Counted from the first letter of the stretch, positions 20,832 through 30,252 are shown. The stretch: 30,914 nucleotides of DNA from Gnetum montanum (GCA_015680685.1 MNCI01014215.1:11540-42453), one strand, 5' to 3'. Numbers and translations: made by a program. Notes: generated by a model from the letters alone, not told the origin.

Positions 20832-21310
20832 CTAGGCAGATGTCAATTCACTTGGGGGTTTACCATGTTGCAAATAGACTTTAATGTTGGTGTACCACTC
20901 TTGGGTATCTGCAGCATTAACAGAGGCTACGTGTACTGCCTGAGTGATAGGCTTAGTGCACTCAGTAATCAAGATTGGCAAACTTGCAAACAAGTGTGAT
21001 GGAATATTTAGTGCTAGGGTNTAAACTTGCAAACAAGTGTGATGGAATATTTAGTGCTAGGGTGGCTAAGGTGTCTACTATGGTGTTCTCATTGCATGGC
21101 ATGTGTTGCATATCCATAGTTGCAAATTGTCTAAGTAGGATTTTTGCTAGGTAGTAGTAGAGTAGTAGGTGTGCATTGAAACAAGTAACGCCTCCAGTTT
21201 TTTAATGCAAATAATAAGGCAAGGCAATATCTCTCCACCTCATTGTACTTCACTTCATATGCTATCAATGCATGACTTAGATAGTACACTGGTATCTTAG
21301 ATCCGTCGTC
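20832..21310 (-). pseudogene. Element B RNase H and linker
   Basis: After the stop ending the RT frame, the same frame reads DDGSKIPVYYLSHAL and NEVERYCLALLFALKNWRRY, the conserved Ty3 RNase H start (YYLS-x-L, then E-x2-CLAL-x-FALK). A frameshift follows near 21175, and another frame continues FATMDMQHMPCNENTIVDTL and LATLALNIPS. A 41-bp duplication around an N at 21021 adds a further frame break that is likely technical. The enzyme would degrade the RNA strand of the RNA-DNA hybrid. Confidence 0.7.
20980..21063. repeat. 41-bp direct duplication flanking a single N
   Basis: AAACTTGCAAACAAGTGTGA and the next 21 bases are identical at 20980-21020 and 21023-21063, with N at 21021 and one T between. 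Exact duplication on both sides of an N is the pattern left when overlapping contig ends are joined with a placeholder rather than merged. Confidence 0.85.
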
Positions 21311-22219
21311 TCATTTTTGACATAACAGTGCTATAATAAATGTGTCGGAGGTGGTAAGGTAGATGAAGAAAGGCTTATCCCTCTGTGGTGGGTAAATAGT
21401 TGGGAGGTACAAAAGCTCTCTCTTTAGGTCATCGAAGGCTTGTTGGCACTGAGTTATCCATTCGAAGTTAACCCCTTTCTTTAGAAGATATTGCATGGGG
21501 TGTAACTTGTCAGTTAACTTTTCTATAAACCTTTGGATGAACTGTACCCTACCTTGCAACCCACTTAATTCTTTAAGGTTCGTAGGAGGTGCTAGGTTGA
21601 TGATGGCCTTAACTTTGTCAGGGTCTGCCCGTATTCCGCCTTCCGATACTACAAACCCTAACATGCATCCGGTTCTTACCCAAAAGACACACTTCTTAGG
21701 ATTGAGGCACAAATCATGAATTTGACAACACTTGAGGACTACCCCTAGATCATGTGGGTGATTAGCAGCTTCTTTGAATTTAACCACTATATCATCCACA
21801 TAGTCTTTTAGTGTTTCTAATATGTAGTCACTAAAAATGTAAGTCATGGCTTGCTGGTAGGTCACTCCAGCTTTCTTAAGCCCAAAAGGAATCATAGTGT
21901 AACAAAAGGTAGCCCATGGGGTCATGAAGGTTGTTGTTAACTGATGCTCTAGGTTAATGCAAATTTGGTTGTAGCAGGAGAAACCATCCATGAAGGATAA
22001 CAAAGCATGACCAGCTATAGTGTCAATGAGTTGATCGATGCTTGGAAGTGGGAAATCGTCTTTGATCGTTACCTTGTTCAGATCCCAGAAGTCTATATAG
22101 ATTTGTATTCCTCCCATTTTCTTAGAAACTACAACGATGTTGGACACCCATTCTGAGTAATCAACTGCATGGATGAAACCAAATTGGTATAGCTTGGTGA
22201 TTTCATCCCATACGGCCAA
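21311..22219 (-). pseudogene. Element B reverse transcriptase (best-preserved frame, 302 codons)
   Basis: One uninterrupted frame carries the RT core. WVSNIVVVSKKMGGIQIYID and DLNKVTIKDDFPLPSIDQLI form the fingers. FMDGFSCYNQI holds the first catalytic Asp. MIPFGLKKAGVTYQQAM precedes the active site YVDDIVVK. Then come LNPKKCVFWVRTGCMLGFVV and the thumb (PTNLKELSGLQGRVQFIQRF). All three catalytic aspartates are present. YVDD and the neighbouring motifs place it in Ty3/gypsy. The preceding FAWSHNDMLGLD segment suggests the Tat-like branch. It is open but lacks intact partners: pol is broken on both sides by stops (near 22241 and 21311). Homologues usually have R at RVCIDFRDLN-like positions, here IYIDFWDLN, so the enzyme may be inactive anyway. 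Confidence 0.9.
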
Positions 22220-22654
22220 TGCGATCTCTGGTTTAACCTTCTACTTGACTGCTTTCATGCACGGGTCTAAGACAATGTTGTGTTGTATTAGCCTCAGATC
22301 TAAACCTAGCATGTCATTGTGTGACCATGCAAAGACTTTGATGTTGTCTTGCAGAATTTTGGCTACATCTTCATGCATTTGCGAATCTAGAAAGGAACTA
22401 AGTTTTAACGTTCTTACTTCCCCCTTGGACGTGGTCATAGGTGTCTCAATGAGAGGGTCCTCAGTTACATCCTCGACCTCTAAATCTAGGGTTCGAACCA
22501 GATGTTTAGGCCAGTCTAGGGATGTTTCTAAGGATTCCATGGTGCTATCTGTGGGTGATTTCTAGTCTATTAGATTTGGGTTCAGTTGTCTCACAAGCTT
22601 GCCATGTGGACCTGCTAAAGCTAGAGGTGAAGAGAGGTCACAATGGATCTCCAT
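22220..22654 (-). pseudogene. Element B pol N-terminal segment before RT
   Basis: From the ATG at 22654 the minus strand is in the same frame as the RT, with stops near 22563 and 22241. It contains DVAKILQDNIKVFAWSHNDM and LGLDLRLIQHNIVLDPCMKA, matching the VFAWSxEDMPGIDxxxIxHxL region that precedes RT in Tat-like elements. The ATG follows a good splice-acceptor-like sequence by 12 bases. No protease is found upstream on this strand; instead there is the repeat array at 22775-23115. Confidence 0.65.
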
Positions 22655-22665
22655 TTTCGCTCAAC

Positions 22666-22685
22666 CTGCCAAAACGAAATGAGAG
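22666..22685 (-). promoter_or_regulatory. Candidate splice acceptor before pol of element B
   Basis: The minus strand reads CTCATTTCGTTTTGGCAG then GTTGAGCGAAAATGG, a pyrimidine-rich AG acceptor 12 bases before the pol ATG. Ogre/Tat elements are known to splice an intron between protease and RT. Donor not found here because the upstream gag-pro is missing. Confidence 0.3.
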
Positions 22686-22774
22686 GTACCTATTGGTAGT
22701 AATCGTGTATAGTAAAAATTTGCAAAGCAACAATGAGATGCGATTAGTAAAGTATGATGCAAGGCTAAAATTTT

Positions 22775-23115
22775 CTAGTTTAAAGTCATGGCGGACTGTT
22801 AAGATGCAAAGATGCAAAACTGCCAAAAAACGCAAAACCAATGTACAAATGCGAAGCCATTAGTTTAGTATCATTACGAACTACCTAGACATAAAATGCA
22901 AAACCACTAATATAAAAAATGGAAAGTTGTTGGTGCTAAAGAGAAAAATGCAAAACTGTTAATGTGAAAATGCAAAACTACTAGTTTAGTATCATTGCAG
23001 ACTATGAACGCATAGAAGATTGAGACTGCTAGTTTATGGTCTTTTCGGACTGCTAACTAGAGTGAAACTATACGCTAGGAGTGCGAGTTTAAGGTCTTGT
23101 CAGACTGCTAAATTT
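22775..23115 (-). repeat. Second copy of the TTAAACTAG repeat array, 5' of element B pol
   Basis: Five units (CTAGTTTAxxGTCATTGCxGACTGCTA in plus form) start at 22775, 22860, 22981, 23029 and 23083. Between them lies a second motif, ATGCAAAACTGTTAATG-like, repeated about six times from 22804 to 22980. Same unit and same orientation as 19322-19640. Confidence 0.7.
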
Positions 23116-23309
23116 GAACATATATATATTTATTTTGTTTTTTGAAAAGAAAATGGTTAGCTTGAAGCATGCAAAGATCTTTCACCCAAACTTTCCTATT
23201 TTAATGCCAACAGTACTATGATGTGGTGGCGAGCATGCTACACTACATGGTATACCCTGCATTAAATGGAGAGAGAGAATGAAACATTTCCCATTTTTAC
23301 CATTATGGA

Positions 23310-23316
23310 TATAAAT
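23310..23316 (+). promoter_or_regulatory. Possible TATA box
   Basis: GGATATAAATATGG lies 157 bp before the ATG at 23467. The sequence between has CAGAGCACAGAGCGA repeats resembling an untranslated leader. Could be a promoter of an LTR rather than of a gene. Confidence 0.3.
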
Positions 23317-23466
23317 ATGGATTAACTTCTGGTAAGCTTGTTCTTTTCACCATAACAGCACAGAGCTCACATTCAGAGCACAGAGCGATTTTGAAGCACA
23401 GAGTGATTGTGTGTGCAGAGAGCGAGGCAATTTCGACATAGTAACAAGAAAGAGTTAGTAAGAAAT

Positions 23467-23592
23467 ATGATGGCTCCCAAGAAAGAATGCACACACTTGG
23501 CACTAGCTAAGGTCGATGAGGTGAAGGAAACCCTAGGGCGTGTGACACAAGCACACGTTGCAGTGCGGGAAGAAACACCGTTGACCTGGTAG
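23467..23592 (+). CDS. Small ORF of unknown nature, possible first exon
   Basis: The ATG at 23467 (a second ATG follows immediately) begins MMAPKKECTHLALAKVDEVK and runs 41 codons to a TAG. The stop overlaps a possible splice donor (CTG/GTAGGC at 23588). The frame after it is T-rich (23595-23690), as a plant intron would be. No family is recognised and there is no second exon I can support. It lies on the opposite strand to element B and ahead of the element C LTR. It may be chance. Confidence 0.25.
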   Translation: MMAPKKECTHLALAKVDEVKETLGRVTQAHVAVREETPLTW

Positions 23593-23599
23593 GCTGCTA

Positions 23600-24103
23600 T
23601 GCTTCTTCTATTTCTTCGTGTTTCTGTTGTTACTTTTGTTTTTCTTATTTTTGTTTCTATGATTTTTTTTAGCTTTCTATGTTTTTTGTCATCGTGCTAT
23701 CGTTGTTTTGGCCATTACATCGTCGCTATTGCCATTTTGGCCATGACAGATGTATAAATGCTATGCTAAAGTTGCATGCAAGGTCACCTAGACCACCATC
23801 ACTATGGCTGTCATTACCGTAGAGACCTAGATAATTTAGGCTACTTGACTTTCAAATGGCGCAGCGTAGGACCCTTAGGAGGGTTTTGGCCATGCATGAT
23901 GTGGTAGTGTGACATGTGTTCTGCTAGGGCATGAAGTTAATCGCTTTTGTTATGGCTAATTGCTCCATTGCTACGCTAGGCTATTTTTGCTAGGATATTG
24001 CTTTCATGTTTTTGCTACGCTTGAAACACCACAAAATTTCAAGCTTAGTACTTTTTCAACAAGAAGCAGGTCCTTGGGATTCACAGACGACCACGGCTAC
24101 ATC
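23600..24103. other. No gene seen; isolated GCTACGC motifs
   Basis: T-rich, then mixed sequence without a reading frame. GCTACGCTAGGCTA at about 23970 and GCTACGCTTG at about 24015 recall the pentamers of the LTR arrays, so an LTR may begin earlier than I propose. Confidence 0.4.
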
Positions 24104-24144
24104 TGGTACCAAACATGGCAACTTTGGAGATTAGATGCTTAATT

Positions 24145-24515
24145 TTCACTAAGTATGCATTCTCAGCATATACACCCGGCATATACGCCCGACATCCACA
24201 GTGTATACGCCCGACATTCTCAGCATATATGCCTAGCGTATACGCTCAAAGTTCACAGTGTAGACATCTAGCGTACACGCCCAGCGTACACACCTCACAT
24301 ATATGCTCAGCAGGTACAACAGATGTATACGCCCAGCATGAAATCTTCAAAGAAGGCATGGAAGCGGCACTGCAGAGCAAGATTTGGCACAAGGCAGCAA
24401 CCATCAGCGTATACACCGAGCAACCATCAACGTATACGCCCAGCAACCATCAGCGTATACGCTGAGTGTATACGCCCAACATCCACAGCGTCTACGCCAA
24501 GCGTATATGGCCAGT
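24145..24515. repeat. CAGCGTATACGCCC repeat array, U3 side
   Basis: TATACGC occurs exactly seven times (about 24182, 24204, 24239, 24327, 24433, 24456 and 24469), with about as many one-mismatch variants (TACACGC, TATATGC, TCTACGC). Most are preceded by AGCG or AGTG, so that the palindrome GCGTATACGC forms. In one frame it translates as repeated YTPSVYA. The array is not strictly periodic. Confidence 0.7.
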
Positions 24516-24606
24516 AAATGTAATATATTGTACACTTGTAAATTCTATGCTTTTGCACCCGGTCAACGTGCCACGTGTCCCCCAACCCGAGTCTGATGTC
24601 AAAACC

Positions 24607-24615
24607 TATATAAAA
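24607..24615 (+). promoter_or_regulatory. TATA box of element C LTR
   Basis: CCTATATAAAAGCCC is a near-consensus plant TATA box. A start site would fall near 24640, 3' of the TATACGC array, which would therefore be an upstream regulatory or U3 repeat. Confidence 0.55.
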
Positions 24616-24689
24616 GCCCAATTTTTTCACGAGATAGAGGGTCGGAAAAAATCCCAGAGCAAACCAGAGAGCAGAGATGCTGAGCATCA

Positions 24690-25735
24690 GAGCAAGAAAC
24701 TATATACGCTAGACAACCCTGTACGCTGAGCATACAGCCTCTATGCTATGCCTATAGTGTGAACCAACCCACAGTCATCCCTGCATCCACCAAGGCTTTT
24801 CATCTGCCTTGTGTCCCAGTCACAACTGCGTTAGACCGGTGCATTGTACTCTTATTTTGTAATGCCATTGTTATATTTTCTTCCCAAAATCATTTACAAT
24901 TTGCATTAATTGTTGTATGTATTTTGTTTTCGCTCGTTTACGTTTATGCTCTGTTCGATTCAGTTACACTGTTTACGCTCTGATTTACGTGTGTTACGCC
25001 ATTCACGTATAACCTAGCATATTGCACTTCGATGTACGTTCGGGGAAATCCTTGTCTGATCTGCATGCGGACCACCTAAGGTACTCTGCCTTCGTTCATT
25101 CCAGCTCACCCTCAGGCGAAGTTAGGGTCTTCTGTGCGCGTCTCGTGATTTCACGGTCTTTGTTTCCTTCCAACCGGAGATCGACGATTTTGGGTGGTAC
25201 AGAAATTGGCGCTAGAAGGAGGGCCTTACCTAAAACCTTACGTGCAAGCTTCTCAACGTTTACGCTATTGAGCATTTACGTCGTCGACCATACACCGATT
25301 CCTTCTGAAAACCTCCCAGCATTTATGCTACTCAGTTTGAAACCTAGTCTACAACCCAGCATTTATGTTGTCCAACGTCTACGCCGCTCCTGTTAAAACT
25401 TACTTTACAAGATCCCCAATGTTCACGCTGTTAACCATACGCTACATGCTTTACTCTGTAGATTTTCCTTATTCCGTACACAAGACTGCTAAAGTTTACG
25501 TTGCGCTCTTTACGTCGTAGACTTTGGCTACGTTGCTATCCAATTTATACTGCATTTTATATGCTGTAACCCTGTTTTACGCTGTACCCTGATGTTGTAT
25601 ATGCTGCCTAGCATATATGCTGTACGATTTATGCCGTAGACTTGTCTACACTGACTCTATACGCTGCATATACGCTGTCATTACACGTCAGTCGTTGAAG
25701 CGTATATGCTATACGCTTCACTCAGTACACTAATT
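24690..25735. repeat. Dispersed TTTACGCTG / TATACGCTG motifs, U5 and leader
   Basis: Motifs of the form T-T/A-T-ACGCTG recur through both the end of the LTR and the untranslated leader: near 24702, 24935, 24975, 25260, 25440, 25577, 25661, 25672 and 25712, plus many CpG-decayed forms (TATATGCTG, ATTTATGCT). They continue across the primer-binding site, so the array is not confined to the LTR. Confidence 0.55.
25207..25225 (+). other. Primer-binding site of element C
   Basis: TTGGCGCTAGAAGGAGGGC begins with the TGGCGC shared by many plant Ty3/gypsy primer-binding sites and directly follows a CA-ended segment. The tRNA was not identified. Confidence 0.5.
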
Positions 25736-25774
25736 TCACATCTCTATACCGTGTCATACCCTCAACAGGCCATC

Positions 25775-27416
25775 ATGAACCCCGCAAACACTACCGCTAC
25801 GACCACTCAAGTCACTAACATGGTAGGCACCATGGCTGCCCAACAACCCGTCATTCCAGAGTTGGCAGTACAACCCACAGTGGGGCCCCACTAGTCCCTA
25901 AGGTTGCAAGGGAGAAATCCAACCTCTAACATTATAACCCAGGACCAGTACAACTTCATATGTGTGAAGATACAAGCTGGTTTGGTAGTAGATCGAGCCG
26001 AAATAGAGGTAAAGAGGCAATACGAACTCTTCTACAGGGGGGACACAAGTTTATCCCTTTCCCGTACAATATAATCCTTGTTCCAGAGAAGTACTCAGAG
26101 CTCATCACATGACTTCTCCTGCAAAGGAGCCAGTAATTGGATCAGCCTGCAATAGATCTCCAATAGGAAGAGGAGGACGAGTTCACTGCCCAATCTGAAC
26201 ACAAAGACTCCTATCACATCCTTAGCCCACAAACACACATCAACCCCATGTTCCATCCAGGCACAAGAGAAATCATGCCCCTCCAACCCATCAGGTTCAC
26301 CCAGGCGTAAGCACCTCTGCCGAAAACATCAGCGTTGGTTCATGTTCCCCCTCCAAGTGACCTGCAACTCAATGCACTCCCTCTCGCTATCAGCCCCGCT
26401 GCAGCTGCCGGCCCATCCTCGCAAGCACCACCCCCACATAATAACATGGGAGCAACCTTCTCACCTCAAGTGATAGGAATGCCACATGTGATACTGGCAT
26501 CCATGTCCACCCACTACATCCCCCACATCCAAACACATGGACCCTCTTTCACCGCTGTAAACCAACAGGGAGTTCCTCCACAAAATGTAGCTGGACAATG
26601 GGCAGCAATGGGTGTCCAATCACATCAACCCCCTCACTACAACATACCACCTTGTACGATTCCTCCAGCCAACATTCCCCAAGTATAGTCGCAACCGTAG
26701 CAACAACAACCCCTCGTTTACAATGTGCCATCCCTAGTGCCACCCGCTATAAACATTCCACAAGTACAACCACCGACCGCACAACTTTCAGCCTTTTAAC
26801 CTACCATCCAACAGTCCAACCTATACAATGTGCCACACCCCCAAGTTGCCATGTCACCTAGTGCCCAAGATTGGGCAGATGTTAAAAAATTAATGCAAGA
26901 ATTAACTGACGAGGTCAAGCACCTCAAAATGGCTACCGATGGAGAGTTGAAGGTAGTGGACTTCTACCATGATGACCCCATCAGCTCTTCTGTCTCGCCC
27001 CTAACCTTGCCCAAAGGTATATCATTACCTACACTAACCAAATATAATGGGGAAATAGACTCCAATGCTCACTTGATAACATTTAGATTAGAATGCGCGT
27101 TACTCCAGGCATGGCCCCATGCCATTTTGCAAGTGTTCCCTATGTCCCTCGTAGGGAGAGCGCTTGATTGGTACTGGGCCTTNCCCGAACCTGTACAAAA
27201 ATTCATTTAGAGGTGGAGTGCCGCTCTCAATGAGCTACACGAGCCAATCCCCCAGACATATCTGCTCACAATTCTAAAGGGGGCTATTAATGACTTCTTC
27301 AAATCCAAATTATACTATCTTAATGCACGTAACCTTAACCAAGATTTTGTACAAATTAAAAATATAGAGGATGTGCTCAAAATAGCCACGATCCTGCGTA
27401 TATAGCCTTTAAAAAT
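25775..27416 (+). pseudogene. Element C Gag, N-terminal and capsid part
   Basis: The ATG at 25775 (MNPANTTATTTQVTNMVGTM), about 570 bp after the primer-binding site, is the likely start. After a stop, DQYNFICVKIQAGLVVDRAE follows, with frameshifts to 26335. From there one frame with TAG stops in place of CAG carries a Pro/Gln-rich region (YNVPS and INIPQVQPP) and then the capsid. PTLTKYNGEIDSNAHLITFR, FPMSLVGRALDWYWA and, after an N at 27183, RWSAALNELHE are the landmarks of retrotransposon gag (PF03732). The protein would build the particle. Base composition is richer in C than elements D and E, suggesting a younger insertion, but it is clearly dead. Confidence 0.7.
27183..27183. other. Ambiguous base N inside Gag
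   Basis: Single N within the WYWA-x-PEP region of Gag. Unlike the N at 21021, its flanks are not duplicated. Confidence 0.9.
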
Positions 27417-27578
27417 AAACATAGTAAAAAGGATAAAGAAAAAGCTAAAGCAACCATAGCGGCAATAGCAGAAATGCAATGACCAAAAAAATCACCGGTG
27501 GTCCCTACTAATTATACAAAACCTACTCCCACAATCGTGCTAGAATCATCATCATCGTAGAACCCAACACAAAACCGT

Positions 27579-28052
27579 ATGAGAAAATTTGAGAGGAAAG
27601 AACCCTCCCAATATACGCCATTGCCTATGAAGCCATCCCAGCTATTCGATCAACTACTGAAAGCTGAATTAATGAAACATAAACAGTTATCCCCTGCGGC
27701 CATCCAGAGACATGATCAGTTCTGTCAACTCATTCAGAACCCAAGTTTAGCAACACCGAATGAGCCTCCAGTGCCCAAAGGTTTTAGAATGGATCGCTTC
27801 TGCGACTATCACCAACGCAACGGGCATGGCACGGATTACTATTTCACCCTGAAGCAGGACATACAACAAATTATCGATGAAGGCCAAATCACCTTTGATG
27901 AGGCCAACCCGGTCCAACCGCAGAATTAGGCTATGGGGGTGTATAAAGACCCTCTGAACACCAAAGAGGCGTCGTACGTTATCAACACAATATGCTTTGA
28001 TGATGAACCCGAGACACCTAACATTAACACCGTCTACCCTGAATATGAAAAA
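27579..28052 (+). pseudogene. Element C Gag C-terminal part with decayed zinc finger
   Basis: A new frame begins after a frameshift near 27420-27570. It contains LKAELMKHKQLSPAAIQRHD and FRMDRFCDYHQRNGHGTDYY then FTLKQDIQQIIDEG. Tat-lineage Gags have FCxYHxxxGHxTxxCxxLK here; the last Cys is Tyr (TAT at 27840), a one-base change from TGT. The same frame runs on through a TAG at 27927 and a TAA at 28053 into the linker and, later, the protease, so gag and pro were one reading frame as in other Tat elements. Confidence 0.65.
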
Positions 28053-28070
28053 TAAACACCTAACAAGCTG

Positions 28071-28435
28071 TTTGTAGTCCATGTTCCTCCCACTCCATCC
28101 ACATCCTTGCCCCAACCACCACGTGCCCCACAGCAACCATATGTTATCCAAGTACCCTCGGCCGTAGCAACATCTAACACCCCGACACATGAAAAATCAT
28201 ACGTGGTGCGTGTACCTCCTGCTGTCACAACAGCGGAAGTCCAACCTCTGCCTAAACTAACCCCATACGTTGTTAGGATACCTGGAAGTCCTAATGTTTA
28301 CCAAGCCTTCACCTCACAAATGCAAGGTAGACCTAGTCCTTACGTCATTAGGGTGTCCAGCCAATCTTCTGTCCAACCACATCCGATTGCCAACCGCAAC
28401 CTCACCTGACTCCATACGTCATACGAATCCCAAGG
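28071..28435 (+). repeat. PYVIRVP peptide repeat in the Gag-protease linker of element C
   Basis: In the Gag-protease frame the linker carries FVVHVPPTP, PYVIQVPSAV, SYVVRVPPAV, PYVVRIPGSP and PYVIRVSSQS. After a frameshift at 28410 a further PYVIRIPR lies at 28412. Copies are spaced 20-35 residues apart with proline/threonine-rich text between. The core is (P/S)-Y-V-(I/V)-(R/Q)-(V/I)-P. The codons differ between copies (TATGTTATC, TACGTGGTG, TACGTTGTT, TACGTCATT), so the peptide seems to have been conserved over the nucleotide sequence. No known domain. Confidence 0.75.
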
Positions 28436-28749
28436 TAACCCGAGGCTCCCAAACTGGCTCCACCTCTGCGCCACACACGACAATGCTTAGCAGATAGGCT
28501 TACACGTGAACACATAGAGAAGAAGCATCAATGGTTAGCCGTAGGGCCACCTAGACCCACTTCACTCACCCAACAGTCAACCAAACATAGGTAACGAGGG
28601 TGAACCATAAAAAAAAACTGATACGTCTAAAACAATGGCTCCGAGTAGAAATGACAGACCAACGAAGGATGAAATAAAACTATTGGGGCCAATGGACCCA
28701 GTCATCGCTGATGCAAACCCACCCAACAGTAGAGACTTGGCAATAGCTT
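28436..28749 (+). other. Linker between peptide repeat and protease, decayed
   Basis: The sequence is in the Gag-protease interval but no long frame survives. Short hydrophilic pieces only; nothing recognisable. Confidence 0.4.
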
Positions 28750-29741
28750 TAACATAAGTCACGCAAGCGCTCAAGCAAAAGAACACTTCACTAAGCTTGT
28801 ATGACTTAGTTCTAACATCCCAAACACATCGTGAAGCTTTGGTACGCATGTTAACGCCGATCCCAGTAAGTGAGGACTTGCCTCCAAATGAATCCTCCAT
28901 TCATGCAATAATGTACTCGCCCCAAGGGGCAACTTCCAAACCACTAAGCTTCCACAATGATAACATTAAGGTGGATAAGAAAACAAGGGAGATAACAATA
29001 GCCCCCATGTTCATAACGATACACATAAATCAGTTCAAGATACATAGGGTCCACGTAGATGATGGAGCTGCCACAAACGTAGTACCATACCCCATCATTG
29101 AACAACTAGGGCTGACGGAGTTAATCAAACCAACCGCAACTACGTGTTTAAAATCATTCAGCGGGTCGCGTGTGATGGTTAAGGGTACAATCAACTTAGA
29201 CTTCATAGCAGGGGACCAATTCCCCACATCCCCCGACTTCATCGTAGTCGATGAAATGCCAGGATTCAACCTAATATTAGGAAGGCCCTAGTTGGCCCAA
29301 CTGAAAGTGGTCTCATCCCCTATACACCAAGAGATTCATTTGCCTTATGAAGGTGGTGAAATCATCATACATGGGGAAGTGGCTACACCTATTGTTTCAT
29401 CACACATGGACATGGACCAAGGCTTAGAGGTTGAACTCGAAGAGCCTAGCTGAAATGACATAAATGAAGAACAACCAGTAGGCAGTAATCCAAATCCACC
29501 TAAAAGAGAAATACCTGCACCTAACATTGTACATACACCTTCCCAATTAGAAACTAACACAGAACTCACAACAAATACCGAAACGTCCGAAAACACTGAC
29601 GCGGGAACCATGCCGCCAGACGTCCCTTGGGCTGAGTTACCTTTCAACATAATTAGCGAAGGGGACACCGAATATAGAATCGTACCCGCTGACACATCGC
29701 CTAATGTAAAAATAAGAAAAATCAAAAAATTACTAAAATAA
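28750..29741 (+). pseudogene. Element C aspartic protease and acidic tail
   Basis: One frame from about 28750 to the double stop TAATAA at 29739 has a TAA near 28757, a TAG at 29290 (TGG expected after GRP) and a TGA near 29451. It starts KQKNTSLSLYDLVLTSQTHR, then VHVDDGAATNVVPYPIIEQL, the retropepsin active site with D-D-G at 29058-29066. KSFSGSRVMVKGTINLDF and PGFNLILGRP complete the fold. A 150-residue acidic tail follows, ending in basic KIRKIKKLLK. The Asp and Gly of the active site are intact, unlike element A. RT does not follow; a repeat array and an antisense ORF do. Confidence 0.75.
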
Positions 29742-29754
29742 TAACAACACAACT

Positions 29755-29990
29755 CCGTTCGAAATGACGCTAAACTACAACCTGTCTGGAACAACGTTAA
29801 ACTATCACGTCCGCAATGACATAAAACTAGCCACGATCAGAAATGATCAGTCAACTGGGAAATCCACCCATATTATTTGAAATGTTCCTTGTTTATGACT
29901 GGGGCCCGAAATGGCCTTAAACTATGCATGTGGCCCGAAATGGCCTTAAATTAGTGCGAATTTGGCCCGAAATGGCCTTAAACTAGATCA
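29755..29990 (+). repeat. Third copy of the TTAAACTAG repeat array, 3' of element C protease
   Basis: Units in sense orientation: CGAAATGACGCTAAACTAC, AACAACGTTAAACTATC, GCAATGACATAAAACTAGCC, then three exact copies of GGCCCGAAATGGCCTTAAA at 29903, 29932 and 29964, each followed by CTA or TTAG. Spacing is about 30 bp. It shares the (A/G)ATGACxTTAAACTAG core and orientation with both arrays of element B. Confidence 0.75.
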
Positions 29991-30252
29991 CACACGTATA
30001 CTTTGTTTTCCTCTTTTGTTTATCATTACACTCCAATTTATGATTACATCTGTGCCTTACTCTCCAGAAGATAAAACTAAAAAAGCAACCAAAACATTTT
30101 CCTTTGTCATGTCATGTTTACAATTAAGCCCAAAATAAAAAAAATGTTTTTTATACATGAAATAATATACAAGTACAAGCGTTAACTAGTTTCATTCATA
30201 AATTTGAGTCAGAGTAGTTTCATAACAACACAAAATTATACAAAGCTAAAAA
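29991..30252. other. No gene seen; 3' flank of antisense ORF
   Basis: AT-rich with A-runs. It would be the 3' untranslated region of the antisense ORF at 30253-30884 if that is transcribed. No clear poly(A) signal chosen. Confidence 0.4.

Larger units (their letters stand above)
24104..25201 (+). mobile_element. Probable 5' LTR of element C
   Basis: The right end is reasonably placed: GGGTGGTACA at 25192-25201 followed five bases later by a TGGCGCTAGAAGG primer-binding site. The left end TGGTACCAAAC at 24104 is tentative, chosen because TGGTACCA resembles the reverse complement of the right end (TGTACCACCC). A TATA box at 24607 and a CG-containing repeat array lie inside. Downstream of the TATA, CAGAGCAAACCAGAGAGCAG resembles the start of R/U5. 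Confidence 0.35.

Noticed and set aside
22173-22565. 130-codon plus-strand frame
   Set aside because: Opposite strand of the pol N-terminal segment of element B, which matches known pre-RT sequence.
24115-24465. 116-codon plus-strand frame rich in YTPS/VYAQ
   Set aside because: Translation of the GCGTATACGCCC array in the LTR, upstream of the TATA box; a repeat artefact, not a gene.
27747-28190. 147-codon minus-strand frame
   Set aside because: Shadow of element C Gag; no recognisable domain.
29345-29794. 149-codon minus-strand frame opposite the protease tail
   Set aside because: Shadow of the real plus-strand protease frame, which aligns with element A and retropepsins.
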